A stretch of 64,000 nucleotides of DNA from Deltaproteobacteria bacterium RIFCSPHIGHO2_02_FULL_44_16. Its GTDB lineage: Bacteria > UBA10199 > 2-02-FULL-44-16. The position numbers were made by a program, and so were the translations under genes. The DNA is taken from NCBI GenBank assembly GCA_001798185.1, contig MGRM01000027.1, positions 30,426 to 94,425 on the forward strand, given 5' to 3'. Positions 51,400 through 62,143 of the stretch are shown here, in pieces. Within the stretch, counting starts at the first letter, position 1. Each line of letters starts with the position of its first letter. The notes beneath the pieces were generated by a model. It was not told the origin of the DNA, searched no databases, and saw nothing but the letters and a program-made list of their open reading frames with translations.

Positions 51400-51774
51400 A
51401 TGCTCTCTTTTGCCATTCGACTTGCTGATCGTCTTGGTCTTGCTGACCATGAAGCCCGTGACTTAGTGTTAGAGTCCACGAATAGTTATATCTCCATTCG
51501 TGTGGGCGCTGTTGTTCGCAAAAATCCACATGCCATGAGATCATTGCGAGTTGAAGGAATTTTGCGTTGGCGCGGTGTTGAATATGACATTGCGATTGAA
51601 GATCACGAAGGGAATGGAACCCTTGGAAAATTTGATTCCGCAAAACTTCGCGATCGTTCCACAGGAGAAAATATCGGAGGAAATCTGCCGCAGCGTATTT
51701 ATGCAGCGCTTATTCCGCTGATTGAATTGCAAGCCCAAGACCAACTCGAACGCGCTCGTCGTAAGAAACATTAA
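51400..51774 (+). CDS. Hypothetical protein, 124 aa
   Basis: A 124-residue protein with no signal peptide or membrane segment. Mixed helix and strand: LADRLGLADHEARDLVLEST, VEGILRWRGVEYDIAIEDHE, and a helical Arg/Lys-rich end. No family recognised. It follows AAAGAAGAAGT, a possible ribosome site. Confidence 0.5.
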   Translation: MLSFAIRLADRLGLADHEARDLVLESTNSYISIRVGAVVRKNPHAMRSLRVEGILRWRGVEYDIAIEDHEGNGTLGKFDSAKLRDRSTGENIGGNLPQRIYAALIPLIELQAQDQLERARRKKH

Positions 51775-51798
51775 ACTATTTCAAAACTGATATGGTAA

Positions 51799-54467
<2,669 letters not shown>

Positions 54468-54519
54468 AACTCCATTTTGCACATATTTTTGGAATTATCA
54501 ACTCCAATTTTAAAGTATT

Positions 54520-56244
54520 CTACGCCTTCATGCGTGAGCCTTTTTCTTCGTGGGCAAAAATCCAGCTGACGAGTTTTGATTCACTGATAAGCAACTCTTG
54601 TTCTTTGCTTGTGGGCTCATGCAAACTTTTGATGCCATGTGAGCTCGTATCATGTCGATCGCGCGTATCCCATTCGCGAATGATGGCTTCAATTCTCTCT
54701 TTCCAGAGCGAGAAGTTTTCAACACGAAGATCGATCCACCCATCATGGGCCCATGTATCGATATGGGCTTGATCGAGTCGATATCCTTGAACAGGGGATT
54801 CAGCTGGGATCGCAATATGTTTCCCGCGAAGTAATTTTTTCCCATCAGCCAGCAGAAGAGGGATACCAATGGAAATAATACGAGAGCGCAGCTCTTCATC
54901 GTTCAAAAGAAGTTCTTCGCATGCGGCTGCAATCTTTTTCTCGTCGTGCGTCAGCACTTTTTGAAGGGTGCCGTAAAGACGTTTTAAGAGATGAGCTTCG
55001 TACAGCAGTTTGGAAAGTCGCGGTGGTCCCAATATTTCAAACGCAATACTTTCAGCGCCATGTTCCTCGACAAGTTGCTGAAGATAAGAAATCGCATACT
55101 TTCGTAAATGTCCTGCGCGATAGGTTGGACCCATGATCGATGTATCAAGAGCTGCCACAATATCATTGCCAGTATTGCGTCCCATAATTTCCCAAATTGC
55201 GGTTTTTGCAATTTCTTCTGGGGTGATGAATTCCATTTGGCTTTCATCGGTGATCGTTTCAAACTCACCAAGAGAGAAAAGACCGTTTTCTCCTAAATCA
55301 ATGTAGGGTGCCTCCATCACACGCGGTTTTCCTTGTGTGTCCGTGATGTATCGAGGAGTGGTGGTGCTCTGCGAAAAGAATTGTCCCTCAAGTAATACCG
55401 CATCTTTCAGCGCGGTCGATTGAAGATAAATCGGTTCTTTCTTTTTCGTAATCGGTCCATATCCAATTTTTTTCCATGCAATGGCTGCTGCTGGCTTCAG
55501 TTCTTTTATCACCGGTGCATCGGGCGTTCTTCCCATGAGGAAAAGAAGCATACTGTGCGCTCCTGCAATAGCTGATTTTGAAAGGAGCATCTGCGAAGGC
55601 TTGTCTTCACTGTGGGTGTACGGAATATTGAGCCCCATGCCTCCTGTGCCGCACGTTCCAATTTTAAGATAGCATTTCGTTTCTCCTGCGATCATCGATT
55701 GCAGCAAAATTTGAATGTGTCGAATGAGCTGAGGGAGATATTGCATGCACAAGAGTTGCTCGACTGTTTGTTGAATCTCCTGTGAACTTTTTTCTTCGCG
55801 CATGGTTTTGAGAACTGTTTTCGAAGCACCGTAAAGATTCTGATAGGAAATAGCAGTTGCCGTATTCACGCAATCGACAATGACATCAGGTTTGTAATTC
55901 ATGATCTGCAGATAAATTTCCGATGCCTGTAAAATATCGCGATTGAGAGGATCAAAAAGATCTTGAAGAAGTATTGCTCGCTGTTTGGCGTCTTGCAGCA
56001 GGTCTCTGCGAGAGATATCTTTTTGTTCGGCACGCACAAAAAGATTACCTGAAACACCTTTAAGAGATGGCGCATTCTTTCCATATTCATGTTTGAGCTG
56101 AGCGAGAGCTGCATCCACTTCATCTTGAAAAAGAGAAGTAACAATGAGTTCTTTTATTCCTTCACCAATCAGTTCACGACAGATCGCAAGCCCGACAAGT
56201 CCAGCTCCTCCCCACACCAGTACTGTTTTTCCTTTGAGCTCCAT
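54520..56244 (-). CDS. Rossmann-fold protein of unknown function, 574 aa
   Basis: Begins at ATG 56244 with TVLVWGGAGLVGLAICREL, an NAD(P)-binding motif. It continues with LKHEYGKNAPSLKGVSGNLF, YKPDVIVDCVNTATAISYQN, IGTCGTGGMGLNIPYTHSED and a 350-residue C-terminal part that I cannot place (WEIMGRNTGNDIVAALDTSI). The frame extends upstream to 56367 through the family E repeat. No family is recognised beyond the SDR-like N-terminus. It follows nadC on the same strand. Confidence 0.7.
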   Translation of the reverse strand: MELKGKTVLVWGGAGLVGLAICRELIGEGIKELIVTSLFQDEVDAALAQLKHEYGKNAPSLKGVSGNLFVRAEQKDISRRDLLQDAKQRAILLQDLFDPLNRDILQASEIYLQIMNYKPDVIVDCVNTATAISYQNLYGASKTVLKTMREEKSSQEIQQTVEQLLCMQYLPQLIRHIQILLQSMIAGETKCYLKIGTCGTGGMGLNIPYTHSEDKPSQMLLSKSAIAGAHSMLLFLMGRTPDAPVIKELKPAAAIAWKKIGYGPITKKKEPIYLQSTALKDAVLLEGQFFSQSTTTPRYITDTQGKPRVMEAPYIDLGENGLFSLGEFETITDESQMEFITPEEIAKTAIWEIMGRNTGNDIVAALDTSIMGPTYRAGHLRKYAISYLQQLVEEHGAESIAFEILGPPRLSKLLYEAHLLKRLYGTLQKVLTHDEKKIAAACEELLLNDEELRSRIISIGIPLLLADGKKLLRGKHIAIPAESPVQGYRLDQAHIDTWAHDGWIDLRVENFSLWKERIEAIIREWDTRDRHDTSSHGIKSLHEPTSKEQELLISESKLVSWIFAHEEKGSRMKA

Positions 56245-56260
56245 AGATTGTCTCCGTATC

Positions 56261-56403
56261 AGTAAGACCTCTTTCGAAACATTTCTTTTTGTCTCGGGTC
56301 CTGCCGTCTGCGGTGTTCCGGTCTCCCGTTTATCGCGGGAACCCTCCGGAAGCACCTCCGACGTCACCCGTATCTCATCTGTTTCGAAAGAGGTCTTATT
56401 ACT
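56261..56403 (-). repeat. Palindromic element, family E, copy 2, at the nadC 3' end
   Basis: 143 bp, ends AGTAAGACCTCTTTCGAAAC and the inverse, inner stem CCCGTTTATCGCGGG. The nadC stop lies within it, so the last ten or so residues of NadC are encoded by the element. The same frame as in copy 1 is open and leads in frame towards the next gene. Confidence 0.85.
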
Positions 56404-57236
56404 AAGTGTATATCCACCGCAGGTGCAGAGTGGGTGAGGCTTCCCACGGAAATGAAATCAATGCCAGTACTAAGATAGTTTGGCAATGTCTCTAATGTCA
56501 TGTTTCCCGACGCTTCGAGAAGCGATCGCGGCGAGTATTTTTTCGTTATTGCTACTGCTTCGCGGATCATGTCAGGCGACATGTTATCAAGCATAATGAT
56601 GTCGACATGTGCTTCAGCTGCAATGTGAACTTCATCAAGTGTTCTGGTTTCAACTTCAATGCGTAGGGGCGACCGGCCACTTGCCCCTACATGTTTTTTT
56701 ATTTTCGCAATCGCCTCTTTGATGCCACCATCTGCCGTGATGTGATTATTTTTGATCATATAGAGATCATACAGTCCCATCCGATGATTGGTCCCGCCAC
56801 CAGCTTTGACGGCTGCTTTTTGAAGCTCACGAAGTCCAGGAATGGTTTTTCGTGTGTCGAGAATTTTCACGTTCCCCTGTGCAAGATCGACAAAACGTTT
56901 TGTAAACGTTGCAATACCACTTAAGTGCTGAAGAAAGTTAAGTGCCGTGCGCTCTGCAGTTAAGATTGAAGCAAGAGAACCTTCGATGTGTGCGATAACA
57001 CCTTTCGCTTTGAGATGATCTCCTTCTTTACACACGGTTGTCCATTTCATTTTTGGATCAACGGTTTTGAAAACTTTATGTGCGACAATGAGTCCAGAGA
57101 TGATGAGATCTTCTTTCGCACGAATTTCCGCACGACCTTTGGCTGAAGTAGAAATGATAGCTTCTGTCGTGATATCGCCCATGCAGATGTCTTCTTGAAG
57201 GGCAAGGGAAATTAATTTTTCGATGTGAGAATTCAT
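56364..57236 (-). CDS. nadC: Nicotinate-nucleotide pyrophosphorylase (quinolinate phosphoribosyltransferase)
   Basis: About 290 residues. Makes nicotinate mononucleotide from quinolinate and PRPP. Motifs: TERTALNFLQHLSGIAT, LDTRKTIPGLRELQKAAVKA, GGTNHRMGLYDLYMIKNNHI and STGIDFISVGSLTHSAPAVD. The start ATG 57236 (MNSHIEKLI) fits the family; the frame extends to 57323 through repeat I. The tail after PAVDIHLVI (RPLSKQMRYG) is from the family E element. Confidence 0.92.
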   Translation of the reverse strand: MNSHIEKLISLALQEDICMGDITTEAIISTSAKGRAEIRAKEDLIISGLIVAHKVFKTVDPKMKWTTVCKEGDHLKAKGVIAHIEGSLASILTAERTALNFLQHLSGIATFTKRFVDLAQGNVKILDTRKTIPGLRELQKAAVKAGGGTNHRMGLYDLYMIKNNHITADGGIKEAIAKIKKHVGASGRSPLRIEVETRTLDEVHIAAEAHVDIIMLDNMSPDMIREAVAITKKYSPRSLLEASGNMTLETLPNYLSTGIDFISVGSLTHSAPAVDIHLVIRPLSKQMRYG

Positions 57237-57247
57237 AAGAGCTACGA

Positions 57248-57417
57248 GATCAGACTCTGAAGTCAGCATTGCCGGAAGCGATGGGGACCCATTGCGGTGA
57301 GCTGGCTGTGAAAACCTCAGCACCCATGATTTTTATGGGGGAATGAGGAGGGTCCATAGCCAAGCGAGTCCGCAAAAGGGTCATCGCGGGAGGCAGCGCT
57401 GACAGAAGAGTCTGATC
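57248..57417 (+). repeat. Large palindromic repeat between valS and nadC, family I
   Basis: 170 bp with arms of about 60 bases: GATCAGACTCTGAAGTCAGC on the left, and GATCAGACTCTTCTGTCAGC as the reversed right end, followed by paired TGCC, GCGATG and TGCGG segments. It fills almost the whole gap between valS and nadC. Confidence 0.8.
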
Positions 57418-57421
57418 CTTG

Positions 57422-60079
57422 TTATATTTTTTTGAGTGCATCTGATAATTTTTCATATTTTTCTTGGGCTAATCGAAGTCGTTCGCGCTGAGTGTCCACA
57501 ATTTGTTTTGGAGCATTCTCGACAAAATTCTTGTTTGAAAGTTTTTGTTCACACACAGAAATTTCTTCTTTGGTCTTTTCTGTTTCTTTTGTAAGTCTTG
57601 CTCTTTCAGCTTCTGTGTCAATGAGTCCTGCATGAGGAATCATGATTTCGGTCGATCTTATTACAGTTGTAGAAGCCTGATCCGGTCGTTTAAGATTTTT
57701 GCCGATCTCAATTTTTTCTACTCCAGCAAGATCTCGAATCATTTTTTCAAATTGCTCCGCAATTTTCAGTTCATCCTTTTGGGTTCCCGTGATGAGTGCC
57801 GTGATTTTTTGTTTCGGAGGGACGTTGTGTTCAGCTCTGACAGTGCGAATGGCGGTCACAAATTCTTTTGCGAGTTCAAAATTTGTAGCTTCTTTCTCGT
57901 AGGGGAACTGGCGTTCCTTTTCTGGGTACTTATCGATCATGAGTGTTGTGGCAGCGAGAGAACTCCAGATTTCTTCCGTGATAAAGGGCATGAAGGGATG
58001 AAGAAGACGAAGTGTTGTGGTGAGAACATGATGAAGTACCCCTTGGGTTGCATTTTTGTGCTCAGCATTATCACTATAGAGTGTTGGCTTGATCGCTTCT
58101 AAATACCAATCGCAAAAATCGTTCCAGACAAATTGATAAAGACCTTGGGCAGCTTCATGAAAATGAAAGGCTTCAAGGGATACAATAGTATCGTTTGTAA
58201 CCTTTGCAAGACGATGGAGAATCCACTGATCCGCCGCCGAAAGCTTCGCTTTTTCATTTTTTTCTTTTTTAATATTTTCGAGATGTGTGAATGCAAAGCG
58301 CGCTGCGTTCCAAAGTTTGTTGCAAAAATTTCGGCCCATTTCAAATTTCGAGGTCGAGAGTTTTAAATCCTGTCCTTCGGTTGAAAGAAGAACGAGTGAG
58401 AAGCGCATGGCATCAGCGCCATACTTGTCGATGATCTCCAAAGGATCAATCCCATTGCCAAGACTTTTACTCATCTTGCGGCCTTGTTCATCGAGAATGG
58501 TACCGTGAATATAGACATCAGGAAAGGGAACTTTCCCCATCATCTTGAGGCCCATCATTACCATACGAGCGACCCAGAAAAAAATGATCCCTCGGTCAGT
58601 CACGAGCGTCGATGTGGGATAGTATGTTTTTAGCGACGCTGTTTTTTCTGGCCAACCGAGCGTTGAGAATGGCCAGAGCGCTGAAGAAAACCAGGTGTCA
58701 AGCACATCAGGATCTTGTTCGAGATCTGTAGATTCACAACAAGGACAATGTGTCGGTGTTGTTCTTGACACGATTGGCTTTCTGCAACCAATTTGACATT
58801 CACCCTTGTCGCGTCCTCGACAATACCACACTGGAATTCTATGCCCCCACCAGATTTGGCGAGAGATACACCAGTCACGAACATTTTCGAGCCATTGCAA
58901 ATAAAAATCTTCCCATCGTTCTGGATGAAACGTGACTCGTTTCTTCCGGGATGCTTCCATGGCGAGCTGCGCTAGCGGCTTCATTTTCACGAACCATTGA
59001 TCTGAAAGCCATGGTTCAATGATGGTGTTACAACGATAACAGTGGCCCACCGAATGAGTGTGTCCCTCAATTTTTTCTAACAGCTGCGCTGCTTCCAATG
59101 CTTTGATAATTTTCTTCCGACAATCCTCACGCGTGAGGCCGACATAGTTTTTCCCAGATGCATCGTTCATTGTTGCGTCTTCATTCATGACATTGATACG
59201 CAGAAGATGATGTCGCGCTCCAATTTGAAAATCGTTGGGATCGTGAGCAGGAGTGACTTTGACAGCGCCTGATCCAAATGCAGCGTCAACGTGATCGTCG
59301 GCAATGATGGGGATGCTTCGATCTGTTTCCGGAAGCTGCACTTCTTTTCCGATGAAATGTTTGTAACGAGGGTCCTTCGGATTCACCGCGACCGCAGTAT
59401 CGCCAAGAATGGTTTCAGGTCGTGTCGTTGCAACCACAATAAAACCAGATCCATCAACAAGAGGATAGCGAAAATGCCACAGGTTTCCTTGTTTCTCTTC
59501 ATGCTCCACTTCATCATCGGCTAAAGCAGTGCGACAGCGCGGGCACCAGTTGACAATATATTTTCCTTTATAAATGAGACCATCTTCATAGAGCTGCACA
59601 AAACATTCGCGCACAGCTTCTGAAAGGCCTTCGTCAAAAGTGAAACGCGTTCGCTCCCAATCGCATGATGCGCCAAGCGCTTTCAGCTGATGTAAAATTT
59701 GGTCGCCATATTGATCGCGCCATTTCCAAATCCTTTGCACGAGTTCTTCTCGCCCCAATTCATGACGCCGCTTTTTTTCTTTGTCCAAAATTTCTCGCTC
59801 GACCACATTTTGCGTCGCAATGCCGGCGTGATCAGTTCCTGGTTGCCAGAGCGCTTCAAAACCTGACATCCGTTTCCAGCGAATGAGAATATCTTGAAGT
59901 GTATTGTTGAGCGCATGTCCCATGTGAAGCACGCCTGTGATATTGGGTGGGGGAATGACGATACAATACGGCTTCTTTTTGGTGGTATCAGGTGCGTGAA
60001 AGAGACGATTTTTTTCCCAAAATGTATACCATTTTTTTTCGACTAATTTTGGATCATACGTTTTCGGAAGGGCAGGCAT
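57422..60079 (-). CDS. valS: Valyl-tRNA synthetase
   Basis: An 885-residue class I synthetase. HIGH-type motif in PPPNITGVLHMGHALNNTLQ, editing domain (TTRPETILGDTAVAVNPKDP), WCISRQIWWGHRIPVWYC, KMSKS in GRKMSKSLGNGIDP, and a C-terminal coiled coil (ETEKTKEEISVCEQKLSNKN). Complete. The start is ATG 60079. Confidence 0.97.
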   Translation of the reverse strand: MPALPKTYDPKLVEKKWYTFWEKNRLFHAPDTTKKKPYCIVIPPPNITGVLHMGHALNNTLQDILIRWKRMSGFEALWQPGTDHAGIATQNVVEREILDKEKKRRHELGREELVQRIWKWRDQYGDQILHQLKALGASCDWERTRFTFDEGLSEAVRECFVQLYEDGLIYKGKYIVNWCPRCRTALADDEVEHEEKQGNLWHFRYPLVDGSGFIVVATTRPETILGDTAVAVNPKDPRYKHFIGKEVQLPETDRSIPIIADDHVDAAFGSGAVKVTPAHDPNDFQIGARHHLLRINVMNEDATMNDASGKNYVGLTREDCRKKIIKALEAAQLLEKIEGHTHSVGHCYRCNTIIEPWLSDQWFVKMKPLAQLAMEASRKKRVTFHPERWEDFYLQWLENVRDWCISRQIWWGHRIPVWYCRGRDKGECQIGCRKPIVSRTTPTHCPCCESTDLEQDPDVLDTWFSSALWPFSTLGWPEKTASLKTYYPTSTLVTDRGIIFFWVARMVMMGLKMMGKVPFPDVYIHGTILDEQGRKMSKSLGNGIDPLEIIDKYGADAMRFSLVLLSTEGQDLKLSTSKFEMGRNFCNKLWNAARFAFTHLENIKKEKNEKAKLSAADQWILHRLAKVTNDTIVSLEAFHFHEAAQGLYQFVWNDFCDWYLEAIKPTLYSDNAEHKNATQGVLHHVLTTTLRLLHPFMPFITEEIWSSLAATTLMIDKYPEKERQFPYEKEATNFELAKEFVTAIRTVRAEHNVPPKQKITALITGTQKDELKIAEQFEKMIRDLAGVEKIEIGKNLKRPDQASTTVIRSTEIMIPHAGLIDTEAERARLTKETEKTKEEISVCEQKLSNKNFVENAPKQIVDTQRERLRLAQEKYEKLSDALKKI

Positions 60080-60181
60080 GGAGGACTATCTAGAGAAAGG
60101 CCTCCATATTGTCAAAGAGTTAGCCAAGATATAGCGCCGCGCGAGGGTTCACTCATTTACCCGAAGCAGGCGCTTACATGC

Positions 60182-60210
60182 TTGACCATCATCAAAGAGA
60201 ACATTAAAGT
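60182..60210 (+). promoter_or_regulatory. Candidate sigma-70-type promoter of the aquaporin gene
   Basis: TTGACC at 60182-60187, 17 bases, TAAAGT at 60205-60210. Twenty-four bases before the ATG at 60235. Confidence 0.5.
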
Positions 60211-60234
60211 ATGTCAACTTTCAAAGGGGGAATC

Positions 60235-60909
60235 ATGAGTGACAATCTCAAAGCCTGTTTTGCCGAATTTTTTGCCACGTTTTTACTCGTCTTTGTCGGT
60301 GTCGGTTCCATTATTATGAACACGTCAACTAATGGAAGTATCGGACTTATAGGAATTGCACTTGCCCACGGCCTCGCTATTTTTTTGGGTTGCGCGATTA
60401 CCGGACATATTTCAGGCGCACATATTAATCCAGCGGTTACGGCAGCAATGCTTGCAACACGACGTATCGGTTTTGGATTAGGACTGGCATATATCGCAAG
60501 TCAATTGCTTGGCGCCCTTTTTGGCGCCTCTCTTTTAAACTATGCGATGCCGCTGACAGCTGCGAAAGCTGCTTTTTATGGAACTCCCATGCTTGCTGAT
60601 GGGGTTTCCTTTCAGCAAGGAATTTTTCTCGAAGCTGTTCTCACGTTCATTCTCGTGCTTTCTATTTTTGGAAGCGCTGTTGATGCGCGTGGTCCGAAAT
60701 CAATCTCAAGCCTCGTGATTGGCCTTGCGATTACGGCCGATATTTTTGTTGGCGGTCCGATCACAGGAGCAGCCATGAACCCAGCTCGTGCGTTTGGTCC
60801 AGCCATTATGTCAGGGATATTTACCAATCACGCGGTTTACTGGATTGGCCCTATGATTGGTGGAATCCTGGGCGGGATTGTTTACGAACGGATGTTGAAG
60901 AAAAATTAA
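60235..60909 (+). CDS. Aquaporin (MIP family) with His-Ile-Ala-Arg filter
   Basis: A 224-residue six-helix channel. Both NPA motifs are intact (HINPAVT and MNPAR). Taking E. coli AqpZ as guide, the four selectivity-filter residues are His45, Ile170, Ala179 and Arg185, where AqpZ has Phe, His, Thr, Arg. His-Ile-Ala-Arg is a filter known from plant tonoplast aquaporins, which pass ammonia, urea or peroxide besides water. ATG 60235 has GGGGGAATC upstream. It ends convergently with the proline dehydrogenase gene, overlapping by four bases. Confidence 0.88.
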   Translation: MSDNLKACFAEFFATFLLVFVGVGSIIMNTSTNGSIGLIGIALAHGLAIFLGCAITGHISGAHINPAVTAAMLATRRIGFGLGLAYIASQLLGALFGASLLNYAMPLTAAKAAFYGTPMLADGVSFQQGIFLEAVLTFILVLSIFGSAVDARGPKSISSLVIGLAITADIFVGGPITGAAMNPARAFGPAIMSGIFTNHAVYWIGPMIGGILGGIVYERMLKKN

Positions 60910-61817
60910 GAACGAAAAAGATTCTTCAGCACAAACCAGACATTCTCTTTGCGTTCGCGCAGACGTCGATAAAAGTAGGGGAGCCAGGCATATCCAAAGG
61001 GGACGTAGATGCGTACGCGCCATCCTTCGCGCTTTAATTTTTCTTGCAGATCAGATCGCATGCCGTAAAGCATTTGAAACTCGAACGCATTGCGCGAAAT
61101 ATCATTATTGACGACAAAGGCTTTGATTGCCTCGATCAGTGCTTCATCATGGGTTGCAAAACCGTGATAGAGACGACTTGTCAGGAGCCTCTTTGCAAGT
61201 GCAAGGTATTGGCGTCGAATGTCGTTTTTCTTTCGAAGTGCCAGAACCGGAGGTTCTTTGTATGCTCCTTTGCAGAGGCGAAGACGAATGCCATCTTCAA
61301 TAAATCTCACCACATCATGAGGACTTCGTTTGAGCATGGCTTGCACAGCAGCGCCAACAGGAAATCCTTCGCTTTTTAGCTGAAGAATGATTTCAAATGT
61401 CGCATCTGTTGTCGAAGATCCTTCAATATCAACACGAACAAAAGCGCCAAGGTCTTTCGCAGTTTGAGCGATTTTCTTTAAATTATGTTCAAAAAGTTTT
61501 CTATCGATCAGAAGACCGAGTTGAGTCGGTTTGACGGAGATATTCAAATCGAGCTGTCGCTCTCTCAGGGCTCGTAGTAAAAGAATGTTCTGCTCAGTTG
61601 CAATCGTTGCCTCTTCAACGCTTGCAACGCTTTCACCTAAAAAATCGAGAGTGGTAAAAAAACCTTTTGCATTGAGATTTTTTACCACCTCAAGTGCTTC
61701 TTTGAGTGTTTGTCCCGCAACAAAGCGTTTTGCAAAAATGAAAAGAGAGGATTGCAGAAAATCGCGTAAGCGATGTTCATTGGTCATTATTTTTCTCTGT
61801 TCTGTCGCCATTTCCAT
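60906..61817 (-). CDS. Proline dehydrogenase
   Basis: About 303 residues. A FAD-dependent TIM-barrel enzyme that oxidises proline to pyrroline-5-carboxylate. Motifs: FFTTLDFLGESVASVEEA, SVKPTQLGLLID, RLRLCKGAYKEP, FEFQMLYGMRSDLQEKL and RIYVPFGYAWLPYFYRRLRE with the substrate Arg pair. Monofunctional, without the P5C dehydrogenase part, as usual outside of enterics. ATG 61817 and 61787 are both possible starts. Confidence 0.9.
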   Translation of the reverse strand: MEMATEQRKIMTNEHRLRDFLQSSLFIFAKRFVAGQTLKEALEVVKNLNAKGFFTTLDFLGESVASVEEATIATEQNILLLRALRERQLDLNISVKPTQLGLLIDRKLFEHNLKKIAQTAKDLGAFVRVDIEGSSTTDATFEIILQLKSEGFPVGAAVQAMLKRSPHDVVRFIEDGIRLRLCKGAYKEPPVLALRKKNDIRRQYLALAKRLLTSRLYHGFATHDEALIEAIKAFVVNNDISRNAFEFQMLYGMRSDLQEKLKREGWRVRIYVPFGYAWLPYFYRRLRERKENVWFVLKNLFRS

Positions 61818-61892
61818 TCTGATTCCAATAGTTGAGTTAAATTGCAAAGTCAATTTTGGCCATTGATAATTGTCGAAAAATTATTTCAAAAG

Positions 61893-61961
61893 GCCAAAAG
61901 GTGTCTGGCAGATTTCTGGCATGGTGTTAATGTCAGAAACTGCCTGACACTTCTTTTGGCC
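61893..61961 (+). repeat. Palindromic repeat, family D, copy 2 (divergent)
   Basis: 69 bp from GGCCAAAAGGTGTCTGGCAG to CTGACACTTCTTTTGGCC, a more diverged member of the family. Ten bases from copy 3. Confidence 0.8.
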
Positions 61962-61971
61962 ATAAGAAACG

Positions 61972-62046
61972 CAAACCAAAAGAAGTGCCAGACACTTTCT
62001 TGCATCAAAATCATGCCAGAAAGATGTCAGGCACCTTTTGGTTTGC
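61972..62046 (-). repeat. Palindromic repeat, family D, copy 3
   Basis: The reverse complement is nearly identical to copy 1 at 3566-3635, 58 kb away. With copy 2 it fills most of the 61854-62143 gap, where no gene is seen. Confidence 0.85.
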
Positions 62047-62143
62047 ACAAAAATCATTCCGGGAATCCGTCAGTTTTTTTAGTGTTACAACGATTGACAA
62101 AAAAATAGTGCATCGTCATAAACACGACTTAACCGAGGAACTT

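Noticed and set aside
57250..57456. A 68-codon reading frame between valS and nadC
   Set aside because: It lies mostly inside the palindromic repeat at 57248-57417 and has no ribosome site.
61985..62143. N-terminal extension of the M24 peptidase
   Set aside because: It is encoded by repeat D copy 3 and the family starts at the ATG at 62144.
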